The notes below the pieces were generated by a model. It was not told the DNA's origin. It saw only the letters and a list, made by a program, of their open reading frames with translations, and made no database searches. From Xenopus tropicalis (lineage: Eukaryota > Chordata > Amphibia > Anura > Pipidae): a stretch of 64,000 nt of DNA. Location of the stretch: assembly GCF_000004195.4 (NCBI RefSeq), contig NC_030678.2, positions 64,413,378 to 64,477,377 of the forward strand, in the 5' to 3' direction. Positions 19,791-31,279 of the stretch are shown piece after piece. The stretch's first letter is position 1, and the number at the start of each line of letters is the position of its first letter. The translations under genes and the position numbers were made by a program.

Positions 19791-22136
19791 TAAACCATTA
19801 GTTGAGTGCAGAGTCTGTATGAATTTTCTGGTCACAGCTTTATTGCACCCCTGCCTGATGTTTTAACCCTTTTACCGCCAGCCGTTTTGGTCAAAGCGGA
19901 ACTTGTATTACTTGATTGTTTCACTTTAGGGGCCCTTTCCTCGGGGGGGACTTTTAGTTTACCCGGGAAAACAATATATAGTTTTTTTCAGAACAACCTA
20001 AGCTTTCAAAATGTGGTAGAATTCCAATTCTGTAACAAGATATAGGCTTCTAAATGTCTAAAAATGAAAATAAAATAAAATTTTCCATAATATAAACACA
20101 CATACTAGAAACAAAAATTATTTTATGCACGAATATAGAACTGATTTGGAAAGTCCCATGTCTCCTGAACGTGCCAATACCAAATATATATAGTTTTATG
20201 GAGATTTCTCACTTGTATAGGTCAAAAACTCCCAGCAGTACACTACCAAATTTCCAAAGCACTGCTTCAGAAAGCTGCATACTTTACAACAAACCAAACA
20301 CCCTAAATATGAACGCCAGGGGTCCACTGAACAGTTTGATGTCCAATATGTATACAGTAGGTTTACCTAAGTATGTGGCATGTAGGGGCCCCAATGTGAA
20401 CATACCCCATATGATCTATCATTTCTGTCATTCCAACTTCTGCAAAATCAACACTTACATAATTTTATGTACAAAAAGTACACTCAAGGACAAAAATTCC
20501 ACTAACAGAAGGTTTATCCCAGAACATTTTTGGAAAGAACAGATTCTGGGGAATACAGAATAGGCACAACTGTCTGTCTACTCCAAACTAAGTCGCAATG
20601 CTTTCCTAAAATTTTTGGTTTTTATCAAAATTTGTGATTTTTTAAAAAAATCGCTTCAAAGCTTCCAGTCTATAGTATCTTATCTCCTACAGGTCATAAA
20701 GTAACCAAATAAAACACCCTAAATATGAACGCCAGGGGTCCACTGAACAGTTTGATGCCCAATATGTATAGGTTTACTTAAGTATGTGGCATGTAGGGGC
20801 CCTAATGTGAACATACAAAAATCAACATGTTTACATCATTATATGTGGGATAAAGCTAGTAAAAAAATATGCTCACCCCAGAAAGTCATATATTTTTGGA
20901 AAGTACACATTCCCCCGAATCTAAAATGGGTACCCATGTCTTTCTACTCCAAAGTACCAAGCCGCACAGCTTTTCTAAAGTTAGCAATTTTGTTGACATT
21001 TCCAAAAATCCCCTCAAAGCTTTCAGTTTGCAGCATCTTATCTCCCACATAGTGTTAGGTACCAAGATAAAACACCCTGAATTTGAACACCAGGGGTCCA
21101 CTGAATAGTTTGATGCCCAATATGTATAGGTTTACCTAAGTATGTGGTATGTAGGGGCCCCAATGTGAACATACCCCCATATGATTAATCATTTCTGGGT
21201 AAACAGAAATGGGTAAACATTTCTTTTTGCTCCAAAGTACCGAGCTGTAAAGCTTTCCTAAGTTTGCAGATTTTTATGACATTTAGAAAATCGCATAAAA
21301 ATGTTGCAATTTGCCACATTTATCGCTCACAATTTCTTGATAAAGATCAGATAAAGGCAAATCACCCCAAATAGGAACACCTAAGGTCTACTGAACAGTT
21401 TGATGCCCAATATGCATAAATATACCAAAGTCTGTGGTATGTACTGAACCCAAAATGAAAATAGCACATAAGGATTTATCACCTGCCAGCTCAGCTTTTG
21501 CACACATTGCCCCCTGTCAGTGTATTATGTGCCGAAACTTCCCCTAACTATACAGAGACCCCCACAAAACCATATATTTTTGGAAAGTACACATTCTGAG
21601 ATATCCAACAAGGGTAAAGAGTCCTTTCTACACCAAAGTACCAATCTGCAGAGCTTTCCTAAAGTTATTGGTTTTTATGACATTTCAGAAAATCGCCTAA
21701 AAATTTAGCAATTTGCAGCATTTATCTCACACAATTTCTTGCTTACAAAGGCAAGTCACCCCAAATAGGAACACCTATGGTCTACTGAACAGTTTGATGC
21801 CCAATATGCATAGATATACCAAAGTCTGCGGTATGTACTGACCCCAAAATGAAAATAGCGCATAAGGATTTCTCGCCTGCCAACTCAGCTTTTGCACACA
21901 GAGCCCCCTGTCAGCGTATTATGTGCAGTAACCCCCCCTAACTATACAGAGACCCCCAGAAAACCATATATTTTTGGAAAGTACACATTCTAATGAATTC
22001 AAAATAGGTAAAGTTATTTTTGTACACCAAAGTTACACCTGGCAAAGCTATGCTAAAAACAGATTAGGAATACTTATACAGGGATAAAATGCGATAAAAC
22101 CACAAAAATTGTGCAAATCAGTGAAACAACAAAATA

Positions 22137-23742
22137 CAGTGGAGGAAATAATTATTTGACCCCTCACTGATTTTGTAAGTTTGTCCAATGACAAAGAAAT
22201 GAAAAGTCTCAGAACAGTATCATTTCAATGGTAGGTTTATTTTAAAAGTGGCAGATAGCACATCAAAAGGAAAATCGAAAAAATAACTTTAAATAAAAGA
22301 TAGCAACTGATTTGCATTTCATTGAGTGAAATAAGTTTTTGAACCCTCTAACAAAAAAAGACTTAATACTTAGTGGAAAAACCCTTGTTTGCAAGCACAG
22401 AGGTCAAACGTTTCTTGTAATTGATGACCAAGTTTGCGCACATTTTAGGAGGAATGTTGGTCCACTCCTCTTTGCAGATCATCTCTAAATCCCTAAGGTT
22501 TCGAGGCTGTCTCTGTGCAACTCTGAGCTTGAGCTCCCTCCATAGGTTTTCTATTGGATTAAGGTCCGGAGACTGACTAGGCCACTCCATGACCTTAATG
22601 TGCTTCTTCTTGAGCCACTCCTTTGTTGCCTTTGCTGTATGTTTTGGGTCATTGTCGTGCTGGAACACCCATCCACGACCCATTTTCAGTTTCCTGGCAG
22701 AGGGAAGGAGGTTGTCGTTCAGGATTTCACGATACATGGCTCCGTCCATTTTCCCGTTAATGCGAATAAGTTGTCCTGTGCCCTTAGCAGAAAAACACCC
22801 CCAAAGCAAAATGTTTCCACCCCCATGCTTCACGGTGGGGACGGTGTTTTGGGGGTCATAGGCAGCATTTTTCTTCCTCCAAACACAGCGAGTTGAGTTA
22901 ATGCCAAAGAGCTCTATTTTGGTCTCATCAGACCACAGCACCTTCTCCCAGTCACTCACAGAATCATTCAGGTGTTCATTGGAAAACTTCAGACGGGCCT
23001 GCACATGTGCCTTCTTGAGCAGGGGGACCTTGCGAGCCCTGCAGGATTTTAATCCATTGCGGTGTAATGTGTTTCCAATGGTTTTCTTGGTGACTGTGGT
23101 CCCTGCTAATTTGAGGTCATTAACTAACTCCTCCCGTGTAGTTCTAGGATGCTTTTTCACCTTTCTCAAAATCATTGACACCCCACGAGGTGAGATCTTG
23201 CGTGGAGCCCCAGAGCGAGGTCGATTGATGGTCATTTTGTGCTCCTTCCATTTTCGAACAATCGCACCAACACTTGTCACCTTCTCTCCCAGCTTCTTGC
23301 TAATGGTTTTGTAGCCCATTCCAGCCTTGTGCAGGTCTACAATTTTGTCTCTGACATCCTTGGACAGCTCTTTGGTCTTTCCCATGTTGGAGAGTTTGGA
23401 GTCTGCTTGATTGATTGATTCTGTGTCTTTTATACAGGTGACTAGTTAAGACAGGTGTCCTTAATGAGGTTGACTAATTGAGTAGAAGTGTCTAACCACT
23501 CTGTGGGAGCCAGAACTCTTAATGGTTGGTAGGGGTTCAAAAACTTATTTCACTCAATGAAATGCAAATCAGTTGCTATCTTTTATTTAAAGTTATTTTT
23601 TCGATTTTCCTTTTGATGTGCTATCTGCCACTGTTAAAATAAACCTACCATTGAAATGATACTGTTCTGAGACTTTTCATTTCTTTGTCATTGGACAAAC
23701 TTACAAAATCAGTGAGGGGTCAAATAATTATTTCCTCCACTG
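22137..23742 (-). mobile_element. Young Tc1-like transposon, complete (1606 bp)
   Basis: Bounded by CAGTGGAGGAAATAATTATT and its inverse, with TA on each side. The terminal inverted repeats are 210 bp each (22137-22346 and 23533-23742). By direct comparison they differ at one base (TAAAAG versus TAACAG) with no length difference. The target is the satellite element, whose unoccupied paralogue is at 8988-9005. Its single gene is intact. Confidence 0.95.
22363..23385 (-). CDS. Tc1-like transposase, intact, 340 aa
   Basis: Starts [20 protein letters not shown]. Residues ~1-110 form a bipartite paired-like helix-turn-helix DNA-binding domain, with an [10 protein letters not shown] linker around 53-62. 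The catalytic DDE triad is in [24 protein letters not shown] and [14 protein letters not shown]. The spacing from the second aspartate (HDND) to the glutamate (PIEN) is 34 residues, the DD34E signature of Tc1 transposases. Length is normal for the family. The enzyme cuts and re-inserts its element at TA sites in the nucleus. No stop or frameshift is present, so activity is plausible but untested. Confidence 0.95.
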   Translation of the reverse strand: MGKTKELSKDVRDKIVDLHKAGMGYKTISKKLGEKVTSVGAIVRKWKEHKMTINRPRSGAPRKISPRGVSMILRKVKKHPRTTREELVNDLKLAGTTVTKKTIGNTLHRNGLKSCRARKVPLLKKAHVQARLKFSNEHLNDSVSDWEKVLWSDETKIELFGINSTRCVWRKKNAAYDPQNTVPTVKHGGGNILLWGCFSAKGTGQLIRINGKMDGAMYREILNDNLLPSARKLKMGRGWVFQHDNDPKHTAKATKEWLKKKHIKVMEWPSQSPDLNPIENLWRELKLRVAQRQPRNLRDLEMICKEEWTNIPPKMCANLVINYKKRLTSVLANKGFSTKY

Positions 23743-24215
23743 TAAGTCACATGACAGTGTAATTAGTGGTCAGAATATCTGATCCAATAGTCACGCTGTC
23801 AAAATAAACAGTTTTTAGATAAAAGAAACTAAAAACAAAGTGGTAAAATGAAAAAAACAAAACAAAAAAAAACCCAAAGTGTTTGTGTATACATGTGTGT
23901 ACATGTGTAAAAGTTGTGTGACAGTGTGTAAGTGTGTATATGAGTGTAAATAAGTGTATGAAAGTGTGAAAAATGGAAAAAAACAAACAAAACTGCTCAA
24001 TTGTGTGCTGTAAGTGTGTATAAATGTATGTACGTGTGTTTAAGTGCAAAAAAAATAAAAACCCAACACCTTACCTGTCCTGAAGCACCCAGGCATCCAG
24101 GCTGCAGTGGCCGGGGGCATTGGGGGAAAGTAGGATGCAGGAAGTAGCAGACATGATGCGATCGCGTCTGCTGTTTCTAGGATGGTCTTGCGATGATCGC
24201 GTCGCAGGACCCACA

Positions 24216-24300
24216 TGACAGCCCCCCTGGCTCATTGCCCAGGGGGCTGTCATCGCTAGAAACTCTCTGCAGCGGCAGCACATGCCGCCGCTGCAGAGAG
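24216..24300 (+). other. Paired hairpins near right end of satellite element
   Basis: Hairpin 1 pairs TGACAGCCCCC with GGGGGCTGTCA around a TGGCTCATTGCCCA centre. Hairpin 2 is 17-bp arms at 24263-24279 and 24284-24300 with an ACAT loop. The equivalent region of the 39931-45664 copy is at 45478-45564, where two base pairs of hairpin 2 have changed on both sides. Confidence 0.75.
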
Positions 24301-24400
24301 AAACCTTCATATGCCGACGAAGTATGGGACACGTCGTTGGCAGTTAAGCCCTTTTTCTGCCACAACGTATCCCATACATTGTTGCCAGTAAAAAGGTTAA

Positions 24401-25585
24401 ATTGGTTGGCCAGGTTAAATAAATTGCAATATATATTGACAAACAATTCCTATTTCGTTTAAAGGGGAGGGCATTTTTAGTAGCTTAAACAGGAAATTGC
24501 CCAACAATTGGGCAGAAGGTTAACATAGCCCAGCTGCCTTTTGATTTTTATAAAGCTTACTCAAAAGAGAGGCCTACAAGATACATGAATTAGACTGTAT
24601 AACACTCAGAGGGTTAAATGGTCAATTGGTGCTAAATTGCTTTTTAATCTGAAATTTTCTCACAATGTTAAATTCAGATAAGACAGAATGTATATTAATA
24701 TATTTAAAATATATTGGAAAATGCAACAGCACAATTGTGGTACGGGTAAGGGATCCCTTATCTGGAAACCAGTTAACCAGAATGTTTTGAATTACAGTAC
24801 AGTTACTGTACATTTAATAGTAAACTTGTAGAATGTAAACAGAGCTTTCATGTTAAAAGCAATTCTTTTTAATCTTATTAGAAAATATAGACACTGTAGA
24901 ACCTACTTCCTCATAGTTTACAAAAGACCTTAGTTGGGTTATGTTCAGTTCAGAAATTTGATTGTTTCAAATTGTTCTATTATAGTACCTTCAATATAAA
25001 AGTTGCTGTGTTTGTTGTTGGAGATTTTGAAGTCCACTAGTTCTATAGTTTTTAGAATTAAATCATTGATTTACTTGATAATTTCAGAAACCAGTTGTGT
25101 AAAGGATTATTAATTTCTCCCACTACTATATGGATAGTGGATATGCTGTTGTGTGTATTTAGGCGGAACCATTTGGGACTGAGGGCAGTATCCTTGTAGT
25201 GTCTCTGTACCTATGGATACTGTGGTTGACATATTGGCTCTGATTTTGACCTATTAGAGTCTGTTAGTCATAAAGTTCAAAACCCAATTGTATAGCAATC
25301 TTAACAGACTTGGTTTTTGGATAAGCTTAAAGGGGTGGTTTAACTTTGTTAATCACTACCCATAAAACAACTAATTCCCTCAAGCTTAACAAACAAGATT
25401 GGGATGCAAATATGTATCTAAAAGGGTAAAAGTTACACAGTTTTTATCTAAATATGTTAAATCTACTGGAAAGCATCTCACTTTTGCCAGATGAGTGGAG
25501 CATTTTTTGGGTCACATGGGCATTTGGTGACCAACTCAGCACTCCTCTTACTTCACTCCGTTTGGATGGCGAGTGCCTAACATAA
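24401..25585. other. Intronic sequence, little recognised
   Basis: A fragment of the GGTATGGGATCC MITE lies at about 24737-24800 (GTAAGGGATCCCTTATCTGG). AAAGGGGTGGTTTAAC near 25330 is a possible T2-type end. Otherwise AT-rich with no supported gene. Confidence 0.4.
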
Positions 25586-26298
25586 AAATCCATTTAACCT
25601 CCATACATAGTAATTCAGTCCACATATCACTGCATCTTTCATCTGGGAGCATTTTATCAATTGCTTAGATCTGTAACTGACACATCACTATTAAAACAAT
25701 CTATAAAATGTTTCGAAATCGGACTATTTCTATTTTTTACAACGTGTCCAATATGTTCTTGCAGTCTGAATTTGAGTGAGTGAGTTGTGCAACCTACATA
25801 CTGGATAAAGCAACGCGAACAGGTTAGCAGATGAACTACATACCGAGTATTGCAGTTTGCATAAAAGCACATCTCAAAAGACCTATTGGTTGTCGTAATT
25901 ATCTAAACATAGTGGATCGCTTATTGTAAGTACATGTGATTCACCTCTGTGCACCACAAGTGTAAGTGCCCTTGGTCGTAAGCCAAGTAGTCTTGGGCAG
26001 TTCAGACTTAAACAGTGTTGGAGTTAAGGAGCTCCCCAAAGAGGGAGCCCTCCATGAAACGAACATACAGCCATTTTCTAAAATCGAAGAAAGCCGAGGG
26101 CCATTAAATAAGACTGGTAAGAGGTTCTGAATGATACTCTTAACCTTGTGAAATTTTTGCTATTTGTAGTAACAAACATAGGGACCTCCCCCTTCTTAAC
26201 AACCCTACTGACAGGCTTATTACCAAGCAGAGCTGTTCTCTCCATACACAAAGCTACCAGTAGGATTAGATTTTAAGATTTGATCTGTAGAAGTGTCA

Positions 26299-26622
26299 CT
26301 AAAGGTGGCCATACACGCACCGATATTATCGTACGAAACCTCGTTTCGTACGATAATCGGTGCGTGTAAGGCATGTCGGCGAGTCGACCGATATCGCAGG
26401 AAGCTGCTGATATCGGACGACTCGCCGATCGGGCCATAGAAGGCGCCTGACCAAAATTCTCCCTTCAGAGCTGAATCGGCAGAAGGAGGTAGAAATCCTA
26501 TTGTTTCTACCTCCTTACCTGCCGATTCAGCCCTGAATGGTGTGTGGCGGATCTTACGATGTTTCGTGCGACTGATGGTCGTACGAAACATCGTCAGATC
26601 GCCACGTGTATGGCCACCTTAA
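26299..26622 (+). mobile_element. Palindrome-rich MITE, second copy
   Basis: Begins CTAAAGGTGGCCATACACGC and ends ACGTGTATGGCCACCTTAAG. A long snap-back occurs at the left end, where ACGCACCGATATTATCGTAC is followed within a few bases by its complement. Inserted in the Penelope-like element. Related to 16355-16698. Confidence 0.68.
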
Positions 26623-27097
26623 GTTTTCATATGGCTTCAGTTCTATATGTAACCATGTCCATGAAGACAACTATCCCTCCCTTATCAGCGTTCTTAATCA
26701 CTAAGGATTTGTCATTCTTCAGCTGTCTCAATGCCTGATGCTCCCCCTTAGTGAAATCAGAATGTAATGACTGATTATCTATTTCAGTTTGCAGGGTTAA
26801 TAAGTTCTTTTCCACTAGCTCTTGGATAACATCAACAGTGTTGCCCCTAAATGAATGGGATAGAAATCCGAATCAAACCGCAATTTTTCCATACTGCTTT
26901 TAGCCTCAGTTCCAACCATGGAACAGCCCAGAATCGCTTTGTAGCGATCACAACACCTGTATGCACTGTTCATCCCTAAAATCAAGGAAAGCACTGCTAT
27001 CACTCTCTTTAGCGGCCTCCAGTATCTGGATAGTGTGCCCATTATTCTCTGTATCAAAGGTAATGTAACGCTTGTTTGGCTATACTTAGGCAAAGGC

Positions 27098-27296
27098 TAG
27101 AATGTAAATCTGGTGTGATGGCATACGCAGCACCGAAATCGCCAAACTTTCCTCTCAATGCAACATCGGCAAAACGCAGCGCTGCGTATGCCATCCCACT
27201 GGCGATTTACATTCTAGCCGGTGGGATGGCATATCGGGGAGATTAGTCGCCCTTGTCGTGGGAGACTAATCTCCCCGTCTGTCACGGCCCTCAAAA
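27098..27296. repeat. Harbinger-like MITE remnant
   Basis: GGCTAGAATGTAAATC and its inverse GATTTACATTCTAGCC bracket 27100-27218. GGGGAGATTAGTCGCC and GACTAATCTCCCC follow, as in the 48297-48450 family. This is a rearranged or nested copy. Confidence 0.5.
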
Positions 27297-27780
27297 GGCT
27301 GTGATCTTTTTAAGATTGATTTCAGTTTATTCATCATAAATACACAATGCCTTTTTTGTTTGTGACTGGTTCCTCAAATATACCCTCCCCTCCTGATAAT
27401 CTAACTTATCCCTATCTAGTTTCTTAGTTTTCCATAATAAGAGCAAATCCTCTTAGTTTTTGTTCTTAAGTTCCGAAAATTCCTCCAACTCCTCCTTTCG
27501 AGACCATTAACTGCATATCACACAATTCCCTTTGCTTTCAAAACTACTGGGCCCTTTTATTCTCTATTAATAAATTCATTAGATGTAAGGAACAACTTGA
27601 TAAGATAGCATTCCACCTTTCCATAAAGTCAAACTCTTTAATAGCAAAAGATGGAGCCTTCTGAATGCCAATGCAAATCAACATCTTGTTCAGTGAAGAG
27701 TCCTGAAAAGACATTCTGTAAGCGTCTCCTACGTTGAGTATCACAGGAGGCATAAATCAAAAGTGTTTGAAACAGGATCT

Positions 27781-28935
27781 TTCGGATTGTCTGTAGACAA
27801 ATTCATCGACATATTAGATGAAAAGAAAAAGAGAAAAAGAAGGCCACTAATATCAAATATGAATCTAATGGAAACAAAAACATAATAATTATAATTATAA
27901 GCTGGCGTATATCATGCCAAAGTTAATGCAGGATGAATGGATGAACCACAAAACAATCATACTTAAAGTGTATAATTTATTATTACAAATATTGCTTTTT
28001 GACTTGTTCAGACAAGCACTTCAGAACCAAAGTAAGCCAGGCGCTACCCCACCCTCCCTCTCTCCCAGCAGCTATCAGATAAGCCCTTCAGAACAAAGTA
28101 AGATAGTATTCTCTATTTATTGGCACACTCCCTCCCCTCTATCTCCTGTAGTAAAGCAGCAACTTTGTAAGGAGGTGTGGACTTCATAAACCAATGGGTG
28201 GGAAGTTATGCAAATCTGTATAGAAGATCTGGTCATGTGCAGAAGCTGTTGAAGCTTCTACTGCCGAAACTCTGCATTAAGTAGTGTTTCAGCGTGCTCC
28301 TGCAGTTCTGTGTGCAGTTCCCTCCCCAGGTGCCTCTGCTAACTCCTGCCATAGAAAGCAATGCTAACTTGCCAGGTATTTACCTCAAAAACGGTATTAT
28401 ATATTATATATATATATATATATAATATACATGCATTGCATATACTTAAAATGACTTCATCTGTTAAAATACCTGCATTTATGTGAAAGTAAACAACACC
28501 TTTAAAAAGTATTAAATGCAGAACCTTAGTTTAAAAACTGAATGCATGAGCATTAGGATGTAAAAGATTTTTTCTTATCTAAGATAAGATGGCATTTTTA
28601 GAAAATCATCTTTATCTATTTATAAATTCTTCTGAAACTGTATTTTGTAAAATGTATCTGGTGTGTGTGGTAACGTATAACAGCCTTTTGCAACACACAA
28701 ATGCAGACTGTCAGGGGGAATGTAATAAAAGTCGTATGGAATGGAAAAAAAAAATGTACAAATTTGTAACAATAAAAATTTACATTTTGCAATGTAATAT
28801 TCTTCATTACACTTTTTTTATTTGCATTCCAAATTTTCATTGCACACTTTTTAAGGCATGCTTAAAGGTGGCGTAATCTTTTGATGCAAACAACTTTTTC
28901 ATTAAGAAATTTTATTATATATACTGCACTGGGGC
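27781..28935. other. Intronic sequence, nothing recognised
   Basis: Contains an AT dinucleotide run at about 28396-28433. The open frames at 27914-28189 and 28589-28876 show no family features and are probably chance. Confidence 0.45.
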
Positions 28936-29395
28936 AAATGATAACATTTGCACACTTTCAGAAGTGGTCTACTAAACCGTGTCGAAAGTGGTCTATACAT
29001 CGTTTCTGCGTTTGCAAAAGCTATATTAGATCTGCGCAAAGGCAAATTTATTTGCGCAGAGGCATCCAAAATTGGAAACATTTCTACTCCAAACTACCAA
29101 GATGCAGTTTGGTGTTTACTGGTTTGTAAAAAGCAATAAAAAAGTAAGTTTACCCCAAAAAGTCAAATATTTTTGGAAAATACACATTCCCCTAATCCAA
29201 AATGGGTACATGTCTTTCTGCTCCAAAGTACCAAATCGCAATGCTTTCCAAAAATTACCTCAAAGCCTCCAATTTGCAACATCTTATCTCCCACATTTAT
29301 CATTAGCCATCAAGATAAAACATCCTATTTATGAACCCCAGGGGTCTACTGAACAGTTTGATGACCATGTGTATCTATATATAAATATATAAGGG
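28936..29395 (+). repeat. Diverged satellite unit
   Basis: Matches the ~394-bp unit in order: AAAAAGTCAAATATTTTTGG, CTCCAAAGTACCAA, CATCTTATCTCCCACAT, GGGGTCTACTGAACAGTTTG. A further diverged piece is at about 30000-30230. Older than the arrays at 40-44 kb. Confidence 0.6.
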
Positions 29396-29435
29396 GATCA
29401 TATAATAACCGCTACTACCAGTAGGTACTTCCAAC

Positions 29436-29806
29436 GGACATGAGCGCACCCACTTCGTTTAGAAGAAGGGAGGTTTCGTTTAAATATTCGGAAAGGATTT
29501 TTTACTGTGAGAGCTGTGAAGTTGTGGAATTCTCACCTGAATCAGTTGTACTGGCCGATACATTATATATCTTTAATTAGGGAGATAGCTCTTAGTACAA
29601 GTTGATCCAGGGACTGGTCCGATTGCCATCTTGGAGTCAGGAAGGAATTTTTTTCCCCCTGCAGCAAATTAGAGAGGCTTCAGATGGGGTTTTTTGCCTT
29701 CCTCTGGACCAACTAGAAGTCAGGCAGGTTATACTGTATATAGGCATTATGGTTGAACATGATGGACGTACGTCTTTTGTCAACCTAACTTACTATGTTA
29801 CTATTA
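29436..29806 (+). mobile_element. CR1-type LINE 3' end
   Basis: Carries the C-terminal ORF2 remains (frame of GRIFYCESCEVVEF, related to RRWFFTVRAVRLWN) and then the CR1 3' untranslated words TTGCCTTCCTCTGG and GAACATGATGGACGTACG, ending TTACTATGTTACTAT. It is 5' truncated. Confidence 0.75.
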
Positions 29807-29935
29807 CAGGCTTGATAAAGGGCTTGGTTGAAGCCCGAAAAGTTGCCTTTGGCACTTCAGTAAAGTTTCACATTTTTTCAAATCAACCAGAGTAGTGCTG
29901 TTTTCATCATTTTTGTACTTATTTCACCGGGCAGT
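29807..29935 (+). mobile_element. Penelope-like terminal repeat with hammerhead-like core
   Basis: The sequence CTTGATAAAGGGC, then a short loop, then GAAGCCCGAAAAG resembles the conserved core of a hammerhead ribozyme (CUGAUGA - stem II - GAAA). Such ribozymes are known in Penelope-like terminal repeats. The same module occurs at 47952-48075 downstream of a Penelope-like GIY-YIG gene. Two core bases deviate (TGATAA for TGATGA), so cleavage is doubtful. Confidence 0.55.
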
Positions 29936-30229
29936 AGGTAGAGCGTGCACCTGGGGCTACAAGAAGCTATTTTCACCGTGTAAGCACATGTTAACTGATT
30001 CTATTTACTATGTTACCAATGTGTATAGGGTTATTGAAGTACATGGAATGCAAAGACCCCAAAATATACCTTGTGCCTACTAATTTTTTTGGCCTATCTT
30101 TACACTTACGCAAAAACATACTGTTAGCTTTAGGTAAATACTTCTTTCGACACCAATCTACTAAAAGGCAAAGCTCACCTATAGTTAGCTGTTTTGATGG
30201 CATTTCTGCATCAATATGACCTAAAACGG

Positions 30230-31054
30230 GATGTGTTCTTCACGCAAATGGTAGTCCCAAAAATAGTAAGGCACTTTTATACAAAAAAATTACTTTTTCA
30301 GTTTCTATGTTAGAAAGTATACATATATTATTATGAGTGGAAAGGTACATTGCCGTTTTCTTAGCTTGCAAATGAAGTTTTTCAGACACATTGGGGTTTC
30401 TCACCTACTGTATTTGTAAACTATGTCTGCTTTAAAGGGATTCGGTCATGAGTTTTATGGTGTACCTTTTATTTTAAAGTACACTGTTTACATAACAAAT
30501 AATTTACTCAACCATTTCAAAAATGTTATTCTTGAACCAACAAATTTATTTTTCTTTGTTGCAATATTGCTGTGTATGCAGCTATCTCAGTGCATTCTGC
30601 ATAAGTCTAAGCTTTCAGGAGAGGCCAGCACTACACATTAGATAACCTATTGTTTCTCCTACTCCCATGTAACTGGAGGAGTCCCAAGCCAGACTTGAAT
30701 TTCGTTATGATGAGTGTTATTCTGATATCTACTGGGAGCTGCTATCTTGCAACCTTCCCATTGTTCTGCTGATCAGCTGCTGGGATGAAAAGTAGGGGAC
30801 TAAAGTTTATCAGAGCACAAGTCACACATGGCTGTAGCACACTGGAAAATTAACAATATGGCTAGCCCCATGTACAATTTCAAAATGAAATTTAAAAAAA
30901 TCTGTTTTCATTTTTAAAACAGATTTAAATGCAGGATTATGCTAGAGAAGCTCTATTAATTCTTTTCCCATGAAATTGCTTTGCCATATTTTCTAATTCG
31001 CAGTGTGACACGGATGGTATATAAATGCTATTGTCTGTAATGTATGTGCATTGT
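30230..31054. other. Intronic sequence, nothing recognised
   Basis: AT-rich; AATTTTTAAA-type inverted words at 30880-30930 form a small palindrome. No supported gene or element boundaries. Confidence 0.45.
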
Positions 31055-31270
31055 TGTACAGGTATGGGATCTCTTATCCGGTTATCCAGAAAGTTCAAAT
31101 TACGGAAAGGCCATCTCCCATAGACTCCATTACAAGAAAATAATTCTAATTTTTAAAAATGATTTCCTTTTTCTCTGTGATAATAAAACAGTATTTGATC
31201 CCAACTAAGATATAATTAATCCTTATTGGAGGCAAAACAATCCAATTGGGTTTAAATGATGTTTAAATGA
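31055..31270 (+). repeat. MITE copy, 'GGTATGGGATC' family (plus orientation)
   Basis: Begins TACAGGTATGGGATCTCTTA and contains TTATCCAGAAAG, CATAGACTCCATTA and CCTTATTGGAGGCAAAACAA. It is the longest copy of the family in the window. Confidence 0.6.
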
Positions 31271-31279
31271 GCACATAGG

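Larger units (their letters stand above)
19863..24400 (+). mobile_element. TTAA element with ~394-bp satellite, mid-size copy
   Basis: Flanked by TTAA, left TTAACCCTTTTACCGCCAGC, right TTGCCAGTAAAAAGGTTAA. Contains about five diverged satellite units, anchored at GAACAGTTTGATGCCC near 20331, 20747, 21106, 21395 and 21788. Then come TGTGTGTACATG repeats and a GC-rich 3' region (24100-24400) with strong hairpins. A Tc1-like element (22137-23742) is inserted in it. No transposase of its own is seen, so it is non-autonomous. Confidence 0.78.
25590..27780 (-). pseudogene. Penelope-like retroelement, deleted and interrupted
   Basis: On the minus strand the N-terminal reverse-transcriptase flank appears first as GEHQALRQLKNDKSLVIKNA followed by DKGGIVVFMD (26627-26815), a Penelope hallmark. 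The C-terminal GIY-YIG endonuclease follows at 25657-25872 as YVVHLLTCSRCFIQYVGCTT and HSLKFRLQEH. The catalytic RT core between them is missing: only ~0.75 kb separates the two parts and 324 bp of that is an inserted MITE (26299-26622). Several frameshifts and stops mean it is dead. Its 3' part resembles the plus-strand copy near 47880. Confidence 0.85.
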
